DNA from: Citrobacter sp. JGM124
GTDB taxonomy: Bacteria; Pseudomonadota; Gammaproteobacteria; Enterobacterales; Enterobacteriaceae
Direction of reading: 5' to 3'
Assembly: GCF_018257795.1 (NCBI RefSeq)
Contig: NZ_JAERJD010000001.1
Span: forward strand, 124,001 to 188,000
DNA: 64,000 nt
The notes below the pieces were generated by a model. That model saw nothing but the letters and a program-made list of their open reading frames with translations, searched no databases and was not told the origin of the DNA. Numbering within the stretch: the stretch's first letter is position 1; each line of letters opens with the position of its first letter. Position numbers and translations under genes: made by a program. Positions 1 to 8,765 of this stretch are shown piece by piece.

Positions 1-1178
1 CTGAGGATCGACGTGGTAGCGTACTGGTTAAGGCATCAGAGACCGTCTGGTCTGACCTGATCGAGGATATGAGCGATAAAGCCCTGCTGAATGCACTGCG
101 TCCGCTGGACTTTGACGATCAGATCTACCTTGCTCAATACCTCCCGCGTGACCTGATGGGGCGTTTTTTACCGACCCTACCCCAGAGCGCACGGGCCCAG
201 GTACGCAAAATCCTGCATTATGATAAGCACAGTGTCGGCGCTATCATGGACTTTGAGGTTATTACCGTGCGAGCGGATATTACCCTTGAAGTCGTGCAGC
301 GTTATTTACGTATTCGTGGAAAAGTCCCGCAAAACACGGATAAATTGTTTGTTACCCAGCGCGACAATACCTTGATCGGTGAGCTTAAACTCACCACTAT
401 TCTGCTTCATTCACCGCAGACCTTAGTCCAGAAGGTCATGGACGAAAACCCGACCTGTTTTGCGCCAGAGGATAATGATGAGCAGGTCGCCCGAACCTTT
501 GAACGCGACGACTTAATCAGTGCCGCGGTGATAGACAGTAATGGCAAACTGATGGGGCGCCTGACCGTTGATGAAATCGTTGACTTAGTTTACGAAGAAA
601 CAGATACGGATATTCGTCGTATGGGGGGGCTGAGTGCTGAAGAGGATGTGTTTGCCCCCGTGAGTAAAGCGGTACGCACGCGCTGGGCGTGGCTTGCGAT
701 CAACCTTTGCACGGCATTTATTGCTTCCCGAGTTATCGGATTGTTTGAGCATACCATCTCTGAGCTGGTGGCCCTGGCATCCTTGATGCCCATCGTCGCG
801 GGTATCGGAGGGAATACGGGTAACCAGACCATCACCATGATTGTACGAGCCCTGGCACTCCAGCATATTCAGGCGGGGAATATTTCATTCCTGCTAATGC
901 GTGAATTGGGTGTGGCCGTGATTAATGGCTTAGTGTGGGGTGGGGTGATGGGGGGCGTCACTTGGGCGCTCTATAATGATGCGGCAATGGGCGGGGTTAT
1001 GACCCTGGCGATGATACTCAACCTGTTACTGGCTGCACTGATGGGGGTGGTGATCCCCATGACGATGGCAAAACTGGGTCGCGATCCGGCGGTGGGTTCC
1101 AGTGTGATGATCACCGCGATCACTGATACTGGTGGCTTCTTTATCTTCCTCGGCCTGGCGACACTCTTCTTGCTGTAA
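1..1178 (+). CDS. mgtE: Magnesium transporter MgtE, 5'-truncated by the window edge
   Basis: Inner-membrane Mg2+ channel/transporter. The reading frame is open to the first base (first full codon at 3), so the N-terminus lies outside; about 391 codons are visible, against roughly 450-480 for the family. What is seen: the end of the N domain, a tandem CBS region (about 60-190 from the internal Met at 69, including a GRLTVDEIVDLV stretch typical of the second CBS), then about five hydrophobic segments. The pore signature GIGGNTGNQ lies between membrane segments. CBS and N domains of this family sense cytosolic Mg2+ and gate the pore. A G+C-rich hairpin follows the stop. Identity is secure; the start cannot be judged. 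Confidence 0.93.
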   Translation, partial: EDRRGSVLVKASETVWSDLIEDMSDKALLNALRPLDFDDQIYLAQYLPRDLMGRFLPTLPQSARAQVRKILHYDKHSVGAIMDFEVITVRADITLEVVQRYLRIRGKVPQNTDKLFVTQRDNTLIGELKLTTILLHSPQTLVQKVMDENPTCFAPEDNDEQVARTFERDDLISAAVIDSNGKLMGRLTVDEIVDLVYEETDTDIRRMGGLSAEEDVFAPVSKAVRTRWAWLAINLCTAFIASRVIGLFEHTISELVALASLMPIVAGIGGNTGNQTITMIVRALALQHIQAGNISFLLMRELGVAVINGLVWGGVMGGVTWALYNDAAMGGVMTLAMILNLLLAALMGVVIPMTMAKLGRDPAVGSSVMITAITDTGGFFIFLGLATLFLL

Positions 1179-1189
1179 CAGCCGTTATC

Positions 1190-1213
1190 CCCCTGCCTGA
1201 AAAGGGGCAGGGG
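1190..1213 (+). terminator. Hairpin after mgtE
   Basis: Eight-base perfect stem CCCCTGCC (1190-1197) and GGCAGGGG (1206-1213), 11 bases after the mgtE stop. The following sequence is only moderately T-rich (TGTGTCGTGTTC), so it is a weak intrinsic terminator or a 3'-end stabilising hairpin. Confidence 0.5.
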
Positions 1214-1944
1214 TGTGTCGTGTTCGCTGTCTTCATGCCAGCGCCCTCTGTTCGTAAACCTTTCAATGAATAAATATGGCAGGCCGCCTGCTCCACAGGG
1301 CGGAGGAGTTCGTGTGGTATCAGAGTAGGTCATGCCACAAGGCTGGCGGGGGAATTCCGGTGAAATCAGGACGAAAAAAAACCAGCCTGGACGAGAGACT
1401 TGAAATGATGTTGTATCTTTTTGATTTTGTTGCTTATCAATGATACCCCTATTGTTATGTAGAACTTAACGTATAACATCAACCAAAAGTCATAGCCGTT
1501 TACTCTTGAACCCATCCAATCCGACAATGCAGAAAATTACCAGAGATCCGATGAATTAAAAGCAGCATGTTTTGCACATTTTACCAAAAAATGTGGCTTC
1601 GTTTAATCCCGAAACTAGTTTCTTATTTTAGCCGCACAAAAAAATATCGGTATCGGCAGTACCGCAGGTACTGCTATCCAGAGATTTACCCTCTGCTTTC
1701 TGTCTCAGACCAGACGTGGCGCTGCTTACAGGGCAATGTGTAAAGCACGAATTTTTCACAAATAAAAATGGACGTATTTTGGACTAAAATAAAAACACAA
1801 TAAATCATGATGTTACTTTTATTTTTTAAGGCTGATCCATTTCGTTTATACGCAAAATGGCGTTCCTGATCTGATACTTTTGATAGAAAACCATAGCAAA
1901 ACTTAGCATCCTGCAGGTTTACACTTGACACTTTCAGGCTGCTG
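1214..1944. other. Non-coding left border of the tRNA-Pro island
   Basis: No convincing gene on either strand; the open frames here lack family features or good ribosome sites. Two things stand out. At 1370-1388 there is a near copy of 6423-6441 at the far end of the island (see findings). At 1656-1674 a perfect palindrome, GCAGTACC-GCA-GGTACTGC, sits near a run of seven A. From about 1390 to 1900 the base composition is AT-rich compared with mgtE. Confidence 0.5.
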
Positions 1945-2586
1945 CTATGCCTCTACATCGCCAAAATCAAAACGCTTGCTGTAAACGTCCGCTGCGCTTG
2001 TGATGAACGGTTCAGCCAGAGTATCCAACCCGGCTTTTGTGACATTCTTCAGGTCGGCATCACTCAGGCGTTTTGTGACAACCAGCCAGCGGAGAAATGT
2101 CAGTGTCTTAAGCTCAAACAGGTACGAGTCGAAACGCATTACCTCGCGGCACTGCTCCGGGTCATATACAGCGATCCCACTGATATGTTCTTCATCACCT
2201 TCAATATCCAGCGTTTTAATTTCAAGCCCCAGCGCCTCCACGGCATCGAGGATGCGGGGCTGTATTTCGTCATGTGTCCCTGCTGGTGGATAAACATCAT
2301 CGAGCGCCAGCACGATTGCTGCGGTTTCGTCAGGACTTACCGGGATAATCTGATTTTTCTCTTTCGAATAATCGCTGTCCTGAGAAAATAGCGCAACTTT
2401 CGGCGAAATATTTACCCGCCTGCTGTCGTCACACCATGTAGCAGGGGCGTTAAAGCCTGTAGCTTTTTGTTCTACGGCGCTGGCATCAATTTTACCGCCC
2501 ACCAGCACAAGCTCACCTCTGGCTATCCAGTAGCAGGCAGTTTGTCGACTTACGCCTTTGTGCCGGGCGTAGGCGGTTTTGGTCAT
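1945..2586 (-). CDS. Phage-type helix-turn-helix protein of unknown function
   Basis: 213 residues from the second possible start (an alternative start lies two codons upstream, at 2592). The N-terminus, TKTAYARHKGVSRQTACYWI, is the kind of winged/MerR-like HTH seen at the start of phage small terminase (Nu1-like) and prophage DNA-binding proteins: a residue block for helix-turn-helix, then a short basic turn and KIDASAVEQ. The rest is acidic, with no membrane segment and no domain I recognise. It stands alone, divergent from the type VI effector pair. A small terminase subunit is possible, but there is no large terminase or other packaging gene here, so the function is left open. Probably a relic of a mobile element. 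Confidence 0.55.
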   Translation of the reverse strand: MTKTAYARHKGVSRQTACYWIARGELVLVGGKIDASAVEQKATGFNAPATWCDDSRRVNISPKVALFSQDSDYSKEKNQIIPVSPDETAAIVLALDDVYPPAGTHDEIQPRILDAVEALGLEIKTLDIEGDEEHISGIAVYDPEQCREVMRFDSYLFELKTLTFLRWLVVTKRLSDADLKNVTKAGLDTLAEPFITSAADVYSKRFDFGDVEA

Positions 2587-2763
2587 TAACATAGGTAAAT
2601 CTTCAGTAATTGAATCGGAGCTACATGAGGAAATGCGGTGAAAAGGGTATGCGTTAAGAATACGCTATTATCCGTAACATATTATCTACACAAAGAAATT
2701 TTGGTTAAGTATCATGCGGTGTATGATGGCGGTTCTTTAGCCATATTAACCAGAAGGATTTGA

Positions 2764-2814
2764 TATGCCACAGCAATATGCTAATGAACTGCCCCCGAAA
2801 AGGGGCGAAAAATG
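2764..2814 (+). CDS. 16-codon leader ORF coupled to the T6SS effector
   Basis: ATG at 2764 with an AGAAGGA ribosome site about 8 bases upstream encodes a 16-residue peptide (MPQQYANELPPKRGEK). Its TGA overlaps the effector start as ATGA (2812-2815). The effector has no other good ribosome site of its own, so translation of this short frame could deliver ribosomes to it. It may also be the last codons of a lost upstream gene. There is no homology that I recognise. Confidence 0.35.
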
Positions 2815-4698
2815 AGCATCGGGTACTGGATTGTCAAAGGTGATAAAACCAGCTGCGGGGGAAGCGTACTGAGTGGAGATCCGGCCGTAAAAATGGGTAC
2901 GCCGCCGTGCTTTGTTGCCAGAAAAGGAGATGAGGTCTCCTGCGGCGTTCACGCAGGAAAATTTCATATTATGGGCGGACATCCCGGTGAGCTGTCATTG
3001 GGTGGGGTGCAGCAGGCCAGCACCCTTTACAGTCGCTCCAGTTGTTCCTGTAATGCCTTGTTTATACCTTCCCAGACATGGCGCAAACATGGACCTTATC
3101 AGGAGCCTGCTTCGCGCGCGGCTTCATCTTCCCGGGTAAGCCAGGAGCCGGAGCAATACGCACAGGCTGCGCGAAAACCTGCCACCCCGGTGACTGAAGA
3201 GACCCGTAATACCGCATCAAAGACAAAGAAGGAAATCACACTAACCATTGGCGTATTCTTTGACGGCACGGGCAACAATGCCATCAACACCGATAACACG
3301 ATAAAAGCCTGTATTGCGCAGCGTTACCAGCTCGATGACACCGACGCGGGCGCAATTCTTGGCAAATGTGCGCGGGAGGGTATGGGCGTATCGGGCGTGG
3401 GAGCCACCAGCTATATGGGCTATTATACCAACGTGCACTGGCTACGGACTTTATATAAAAAGTTTTTCACCGCTGATGATTCATTGTATCAGCGAGATAT
3501 TTATATTGATGGCATAGGCACGGAAGCGGGCAAACCGGACAGTATGATTGGTCAGGGGCTGGGGATTTCTGATACTGGCGTGATTGCCAAAACCGATAAA
3601 GCCGTGTCCAGTCTGACTGGAAATATTAAGACGGCACTGGAAGAATTAAGCCGAACGAATCCAGATAACGAAATTGTTATTAAAACGCTTCAGTTTGATA
3701 TTTTCGGCTTCAGTCGCGGTGCGGCAGCCTCGCGCCACTTTGCTAACCGTATTCACTCGGAAGACCCCGCGATTATCGCTGCTATCCGTGACGGCATTCA
3801 GGGCGATCCGGCAGGTAAAATCCGCTTTATCGGCATTTTTGACACCGTGGCGGCTATCGGTACGCCGTTAAACGGACTGAATCCGCACAACGCGGATACG
3901 GGTAACGTAAACCTTGTTCTGCGTCCGGGCGTGGCTGATAAAGTTTTCCATATCACCGCAGCCCACGAATGCCGTTTTAACTTCGCCTTAAACAGCGTTA
4001 AACCCGCATGGCCTGAACTGGCGTTACCTGGTGTGCATTCGGATATTGGCGGAGGCTATCTGCCCGCCGTTAAAGAGAACCTCTTCCTGACCCGCCCGGA
4101 GACTGACACTATCCCGCTGCGCCAGCCGGGAGAGCAGACGCGCGGCTATCACCAGACAACAAGGCAACTGGAAAAGCTGGACACCTTCCCGGCGGTTGCG
4201 CCCATCATGCGCACCAGCGAAGTCTCGGTAGAAACCTGGTTTGATGACCGTATGCCACCGAACCGCTATGGTGAACCCCAGAAACGCAGCTATGCCGCCA
4301 TGACGCTACGCAACCGGGTCATTAAAAATGACTGGTCAAAAGTGGCTCTGCGGGTTATGTACGCTGCTGCACAGGAAGCTGGGGTAATGTTTGACCCCAT
4401 CACAACTAAGGACAAAGAACTGAGTATTCCCGATGAATTAAAGCCTCTGTGCGACAAAGCCGTGGCGATGGGCAAGGCCGTCCGTTCAGGCCAGTCCTCT
4501 GGCACGTTCAGCCAGGACGAAACTGACATCATCGCTCAGCGATATATTCACTGCTCGGCAAACTGGAACGCGATCATTGCGGATATGAAGGGTTACACCC
4601 AGGGGGGCGCATCCGCAACGGAAATTATCGGTTTTCTGGATCGCCCGGATGAAAACTGGCAGCGTACCGTATACAACATGGACGGGAAAAAGGTATGA
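2812..4698 (+). CDS. Type VI secretion effector: N-terminal PAAR domain, DUF2235 lipase domain
   Basis: 628 residues. Residues 1-90 form a PAAR-type tip domain with the Cys/His-rich pattern of the family (GDKTSCGG, PCFVARKGDEVSCG, HIMGGHP). Residues about 140-450 are a DUF2235 alpha/beta hydrolase, the fold of Tle-type T6SS phospholipases: FFDGTGNN near 150, nucleophile elbow GFSRG (Ser301), FDTV (Asp344) and GVHSDIGGGY (His409) make a plausible Ser-Asp-His triad. Known members ride on VgrG and hydrolyse phospholipids of target cells. No VgrG, Hcp or other T6SS gene is in the window, so this is an orphan cargo module served by a system elsewhere. The downstream lipoprotein overlaps by four bases (ATGA) and is the likely immunity gene. 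Substrate is inferred from family only. Confidence 0.85.
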   Translation: MSIGYWIVKGDKTSCGGSVLSGDPAVKMGTPPCFVARKGDEVSCGVHAGKFHIMGGHPGELSLGGVQQASTLYSRSSCSCNALFIPSQTWRKHGPYQEPASRAASSSRVSQEPEQYAQAARKPATPVTEETRNTASKTKKEITLTIGVFFDGTGNNAINTDNTIKACIAQRYQLDDTDAGAILGKCAREGMGVSGVGATSYMGYYTNVHWLRTLYKKFFTADDSLYQRDIYIDGIGTEAGKPDSMIGQGLGISDTGVIAKTDKAVSSLTGNIKTALEELSRTNPDNEIVIKTLQFDIFGFSRGAAASRHFANRIHSEDPAIIAAIRDGIQGDPAGKIRFIGIFDTVAAIGTPLNGLNPHNADTGNVNLVLRPGVADKVFHITAAHECRFNFALNSVKPAWPELALPGVHSDIGGGYLPAVKENLFLTRPETDTIPLRQPGEQTRGYHQTTRQLEKLDTFPAVAPIMRTSEVSVETWFDDRMPPNRYGEPQKRSYAAMTLRNRVIKNDWSKVALRVMYAAAQEAGVMFDPITTKDKELSIPDELKPLCDKAVAMGKAVRSGQSSGTFSQDETDIIAQRYIHCSANWNAIIADMKGYTQGGASATEIIGFLDRPDENWQRTVYNMDGKKV

Positions 4699-5363
4699 GA
4701 CTGAAAATCGCGCTTGCGCTGGTCTTGCTGGTGGGCGGCTGCCGCGCGTCGGAACTGCCGACGCCGGAAGAAACGGGCGAAATGCCCTATGGGAAATGGG
4801 GATTTGCATTTTTTACGCCTCATAGCCTGCCCGCTGTGGTGACGTACGCAGCCATTATTGACAGCAGTAATGTGGTCTCAAAGTTTCGGGCGCTGGATAG
4901 CTCGCAGAGCGATCCTAATGTAGTAGGCTCATGGCGTGATAATACCAATAGCGGGTCTATTCACTTCAATAAGGCCCGGCACCCGCCCGTTAATATGGTA
5001 TTCTGCTGGGATTCCATCATCGATAAAAAGACCTATGAAACGCAGATCGTCTTTAAACCGTCACTGCGCGAGATCATGCTGACCCCTACAGGAACAGACC
5101 GTTACGGCAATACCGCCTGGTATAAAACATTGCTGTTTGGTCTGGCACCAGAAGGGAAGGTAACAATCTGGCTGCAGGACAGCGCCGGAGGCAAAAACAT
5201 TCCACTGGAGCCAAAACGCATCGGTACGTTTTCAGGCGATAAGCTGGATATTTGCAAGAATATACCCACCCGCATTGATTTTAACTACAGCATTCCGGAT
5301 GGGTATGACCAGTACATAAAAGATTTTATCGAAGGTAAAACCTACCCTTACGGCAACTGGTAA
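4695..5363 (+). CDS. DUF2931-family lipoprotein, probable immunity protein to the T6SS lipase
   Basis: 222 residues with a lipoprotein signal: a basic N-terminus, a short hydrophobic stretch and the lipobox VGGC (Cys16). The mature part shows the DUF2931 look (GFAFFTPHSLP near residue 33; SIHFN and FCWDS in the middle). The gene overlaps the effector stop as ATGA, so the two are translationally coupled. Periplasmic lipoproteins encoded directly behind DUF2235/Tle effectors usually neutralise them in the periplasm, which is where a phospholipase would act on self membranes. Immunity function is inferred from position, localisation and family, not from a specific motif. Confidence 0.75.
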   Translation: MRLKIALALVLLVGGCRASELPTPEETGEMPYGKWGFAFFTPHSLPAVVTYAAIIDSSNVVSKFRALDSSQSDPNVVGSWRDNTNSGSIHFNKARHPPVNMVFCWDSIIDKKTYETQIVFKPSLREIMLTPTGTDRYGNTAWYKTLLFGLAPEGKVTIWLQDSAGGKNIPLEPKRIGTFSGDKLDICKNIPTRIDFNYSIPDGYDQYIKDFIEGKTYPYGNW

Positions 5364-5373
5364 TTGTTGTCAC

Positions 5374-5400
5374 GCCCACCAGCACACTCAGCTGGTGGGC
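5374..5400 (+). terminator. Terminator-like hairpin after the effector-immunity pair
   Basis: Perfect 10-base stem GCCCACCAGC (5374-5383) and GCTGGTGGGC (5391-5400) with a seven-base loop, 11 bases after the lipoprotein stop. The tail TTCTCC is only weakly T-rich. Confidence 0.6.
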
Positions 5401-5746
5401 TTCTCCGCTCAGGATACCCATTCGGATGAATGCTTTAATTTAACGGGTACAAAAATTCGATGATGCGGGCCGTCCCGCCGGGCAAAGGCCGCAGGGATTG
5501 ATCTCCCCACCATACAAAAAATTAAGTGCACATTTTTTGTTCGGCTTTGTTTCTCCGCATTCTGCATGCGGTGTAATCCCGCATCAAAAACCACGCGAAG
5601 CCTCAGCCCACCTGCGTTTGGGGGCGGAATGAAAGCCCCCTCAAAAGTGCGGAGTTATCCATTTTTCTGACAAACTGCGATTGACGGCTCACAGGACGCA
5701 TGAAGCGGGACATCGACCGCCGCTCCTGCATCAGTAACGGACATAA
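5401..5746. other. Non-coding stretch between immunity gene and recombinase relic
   Basis: No supported gene on either strand. Composition is close to the core, unlike the AT-rich left border. It is probably eroded mobile-element DNA. I see no intact inverted repeats of an insertion sequence and no recognisable invertase crossover site. Confidence 0.4.
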
Positions 5747-6307
5747 ATGCCGCAGCGTACGGTGTTGGTATGTACGCGTATCAACAAATGAACAAAACAC
5801 ATCATTACAGCGTGATGCTTTGGAACGCGCAGGATGTGAGCAGATATTTGAAGAGAAAATGCGCGGCACCGTAGCGAATCGTCCGGTGCTGAAACGGGCA
5901 TTAAAGCAGCTGGCAGAGGAGGACACATGGTTGCCTGGATACTCGACAGGCTGGTACGCTCAATGCGTAATCTTGTATTGCTGATTGATGAATTGAAAAG
6001 CCGGGGTATTCACTTTCGCAGCCTGACGGACAGCATTGATACATCAAGTCCAATGGGCCGATTCATTTTCCATATTATGGGCGCATCAGATGAGATGGAA
6101 CGTGAGCTGATTGTTGAAAAGATGATGGCCGGTTTAGCGGCAGCAAGAGAGCAGGGCAGGATCGGAGGTAGAAGACCAAAGCTAACATCAGAAGAATGGG
6201 CCCAGGCAAGGCGTTTGATTGCTAACGGGACGGACAGAAAGCAGGTAGCTCTGATCTATGATGTAGCGGTGTGTACGTTGTATAAAAAATTCCCGGCACA
6301 AAAATAG
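5747..6307 (+). pseudogene. Frameshifted serine recombinase (Pin/Hin invertase-resolvase family)
   Basis: Two frames together give one Pin-like invertase. From about 5769 (frame of 5700) it reads YVRVSTNEQNTSLQRDALER, with the catalytic Ser of the YVRVST motif, as far as KQLAEEDT near 5926. The protein then continues one frame back from 5927 as VAWILDRLVRSMRNL, through TDSIDTSSPMGRF and MERELIVEKMMAGLAAAREQ, to a C-terminal HTH. The break fits loss of a single base near 5926. The usual start residues are also out of frame: an ATG at 5747 leads into the motif only after a second shift near 5768. Such enzymes invert or resolve DNA segments in phages and plasmids. Beside tRNA-Pro it looks like the relic of the element that built this island. 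Inactive unless the shifts are sequencing errors. Confidence 0.85.
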
Positions 6308-6423
6308 CAGAAAAATCTGCGTCACCTGATGATAATGAATGACGCAGATAACACGTCAGAAAGACCAATCTTCAGCATTTTCCTGTGCGATTTTACCCCA
6401 GTGTTACCCCCGTCAAATAGCAG

Positions 6424-6458
6424 ACGAAAAAAAACCAACCTAAAAGGTTGGTTTTTTT
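6424..6458 (-). terminator. Bidirectional terminator of tRNA-Pro
   Basis: Stem AAAACCAACCT (6431-6441) and AGGTTGGTTTT (6445-6455) with a three-base loop. On the minus strand it is followed by a U run (complement of 6427-6434), right after the tRNA 3' end. On the plus strand a T run also follows, so it can stop transcription leaving the recombinase relic. Confidence 0.85.
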
Positions 6459-6466
6459 GGGGAATT

Positions 6467-6543
6467 TGGTCGGCACGAGAGGAATTGAACCTCCGACCCC
6501 CGACACCCCATGACGGTGCGCTACCAGGCTGCGCTACGTGCCG
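6467..6543 (-). tRNA. proL: tRNA-Pro (anticodon GGG)
   Basis: 77 bases including an encoded CCA. The complement folds as a complete cloverleaf: acceptor CGGCACG/CGTGCCG, D arm GCGCAGCCTGGTAGCGC, anticodon stem CACCG/TGTCGG-type arm with loop centred on GGG, and T arm GGTTCAATTCC. It is almost identical to E. coli proL and lies next to yejM as in E. coli. Its 3' end faces the accessory island, the usual arrangement for tRNA-targeted integration. Confidence 0.96.
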
Positions 6544-6617
6544 ATGTGGAGATTATACTACCTTTTTCAGTGTTGATTGCAAGAGGTAAACTTGCTAACT
6601 GCATCATAAATAATCAA

Positions 6618-8381
6618 TTAATTGGCGATAAAACGTTTTTCATCAATCAATACTTGCAGCAGTAGCTCCAGTAACGGTTTAGTTTCTTTGATCTGCTGCC
6701 CCTGTAGGTCATACATATGGTAGCTACCATTGTTCTCAAGCACCAAGGTCATATCCGGGGTCGTTACCGCAAGCGTGCTATTATTGGCGGCAATCACCCA
6801 GTTATTCTTACGTGTTGCAGCAAACAGATCTTCACCCTGGGAGTAATCACTGGTGTCTGTGCGTACATGCAGCAAACGTTGCATGAGTGTTGTCATTATA
6901 TCCTGGTGCTCGGTCAGTTTATCAATACGCTGGGCTGGCGTGCCAGGCCAGTGAATAACCAGAGGAACCTGAATATGAGCCCGAGACCAGGGGAAGCGAT
7001 CCTCGGCCTTGGTCAGAGGAATACCATTCTTGGCGGTGATAATGACCACGGTATTTTGTAGCTTCCCACTGGCATCCAGGGTATCGAGCACCCGCTTGAT
7101 TTGGCTATCTACGCTCCTGGCTGCGCGAGGATACTGTGAAGCGATATGCTGTAAATCATCGTTTTGTTCAATATTAAGGCCATTGAGGGAGACCCAGGAG
7201 AACCAATGATTCTCACTATTTGTGGCGCTGTTTAACCAGTTTGTCCATTGGGATACGGTCACGCTGTCCGGCTGAGATTTTGCCGCGGGCAGCGAAAAGT
7301 CTGCCAGTAATGCTTGACGATAAAGCGGTGCGCTAAATCCATCAGAAGCAAATAAGCCTAACTGGTAGCCCTGTTGATTAAGGCCAGTGATGAGTGCGGA
7401 GGGGATTCGTGAGCTTATTACCCCATCCATATAGGTCGGTGATATACCATAAAACAGGCCAAATATACCGTTGTCATGGGTATTGCCTGAACTCATATGT
7501 TGCCGGAAGCTGATGTTCTGGGTTGAGAAATCATGCAACGCTGGCATATCCTGGTCAACACTTTGTGCATTGAGGCCATCAACCGTGATTAGCAGTATAT
7601 TCTTGGATGTCGGTTCGTTATTAAACTGCAGTGTGCTTAACGGATATTGCACAGAAAGCGCGGCAGGATCACCTTGCTCAATCAGACGACGCTGGTATTC
7701 TTGCGCATCCAGTAAACCATGCTTCTCAAGAAAACGACGGGCTGTCATCGGGTATGAGAGGGGTAGATTCGCACGCTGCATGGTTATAGGGCGGTAAAAG
7801 TTAGCATCGGCCCAGATATACATCAGGTGGCTGGCGAAGAAAGAGACAATAAACAGTGCCACGACCGGGCGGGCATACTTACGACGTCGCCCCAGACTGC
7901 GCAATTTATGCCAGCTCCAGGTCGCAAAAAGCATCTCCAGCAGTAAAATCACAGGCAGACTGATAAACATCAGCTGCCAGTCCCTGGATACTTCACCATG
8001 ATCGGGGTTAACGACCACATCCCAAACCACTGGGTTCAGGTGTAAGTGGAAACGGGTAAAGACTTCACTGTCAATCAACAGCAGTGTCATGCCGGTTGCG
8101 GCAATGACTGCGGAGATAAACCGCAGCAACCGCTGTGACATGACAATGAATGTCAGAGGAAAAATAATCAGGATGTAGGTCGCAAAGACCAAAAAGCTAA
8201 AGTGACCAACGATACTGATATAAGAGTAAACACGCCCAATAAGCGTGGATGGCCAGTCAGCCACAAACAGATAACGGCTGCCGAGCAAAATAGCCAGTAA
8301 TATATTAAACAGGGCAAACCAGTGTCCCCAGCTGATCATCTGGGAAACTTTTTCACGGTAGCGCTGGCGATTGGTCACCAT
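6618..8381 (-). CDS. yejM: Inner-membrane LPS regulator YejM (PbgA/LapC)
   Basis: 587 residues, the length of E. coli YejM (586). The first 190 or so residues hold five hydrophobic segments; the rest is a periplasmic alkaline-phosphatase/sulfatase-like domain (LLITVDGLNAQSVD near 265; SSGNTHDNGIFGLFYG). The family senses LPS at the outer face of the inner membrane and, through LapB (YciM), controls FtsH-mediated degradation of LpxC. It follows yejL with a gap of about 20 bases, so yejL-yejM form an operon. The sulfatase fold in this family is not known to be an active hydrolase. Confidence 0.95.
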   Translation of the reverse strand: MVTNRQRYREKVSQMISWGHWFALFNILLAILLGSRYLFVADWPSTLIGRVYSYISIVGHFSFLVFATYILIIFPLTFIVMSQRLLRFISAVIAATGMTLLLIDSEVFTRFHLHLNPVVWDVVVNPDHGEVSRDWQLMFISLPVILLLEMLFATWSWHKLRSLGRRRKYARPVVALFIVSFFASHLMYIWADANFYRPITMQRANLPLSYPMTARRFLEKHGLLDAQEYQRRLIEQGDPAALSVQYPLSTLQFNNEPTSKNILLITVDGLNAQSVDQDMPALHDFSTQNISFRQHMSSGNTHDNGIFGLFYGISPTYMDGVISSRIPSALITGLNQQGYQLGLFASDGFSAPLYRQALLADFSLPAAKSQPDSVTVSQWTNWLNSATNSENHWFSWVSLNGLNIEQNDDLQHIASQYPRAARSVDSQIKRVLDTLDASGKLQNTVVIITAKNGIPLTKAEDRFPWSRAHIQVPLVIHWPGTPAQRIDKLTEHQDIMTTLMQRLLHVRTDTSDYSQGEDLFAATRKNNWVIAANNSTLAVTTPDMTLVLENNGSYHMYDLQGQQIKETKPLLELLLQVLIDEKRFIAN

Positions 8382-8400
8382 AACTTATTTGTATCTTTCC

Positions 8401-8628
8401 TTAATGGGTTTTATCTTCGCTCACGGAAGCTTGCAATGCTTCGGCAAAGGAACGAGCTAACGTTGCACGTTGTGCTGAAGAGACACGAGTATTAATCAAG
8501 TGAGTAATCATATTTCCCAGCACCATTAGGGACAAATCCGTAGGTGCCTTGTGCTTTTCCAGCACGGCGGCAAGCTCAGCTAACATGACTTCAATGTCTT
8601 CGTCATTATAACGGGATGTTTGTGGCAT
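8401..8628 (-). CDS. yejL: Small conserved protein YejL (UPF0352)
   Basis: 75 residues, same length and near-identical start ([19 protein letters not shown]) to the E. coli protein. Helical, soluble, no catalytic motif; function not established. Always found just upstream of yejM and divergent from yejK, as here, which supports the call. Good conservation through [20 protein letters not shown]. Confidence 0.93.
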   Translation of the reverse strand: MPQTSRYNDEDIEVMLAELAAVLEKHKAPTDLSLMVLGNMITHLINTRVSSAQRATLARSFAEALQASVSEDKTH

Positions 8629-8765
8629 AAATTTAAAATCATTCGTATACGATAAAAGGGGGGTTATCTTACCGTAGCAAGGACATTTTTACCGCTTTTT
8701 TATCAGGCTTGCTTACCGGAACTGGCAATGTTTGAATAATGCCCGGTCTTAGAGGAGAGTTTATC

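Noticed and set aside
1656..1674. Palindrome GCAGTACC-GCA-GGTACTGC as a terminator or recombination site
   Set aside because: The nearby A run is 11 bases away from the stem, wrong for an intrinsic terminator, and it does not match dif or invertase sites I know.
1686..1931. 81-codon ORF in the left border of the proL island
   Set aside because: AT-rich, no ribosome site, low-complexity product without recognisable features.
2000..2293. 97-codon plus-strand ORF opposite the phage HTH gene
   Set aside because: Serine-rich shadow typical of the antisense frame of a real gene.
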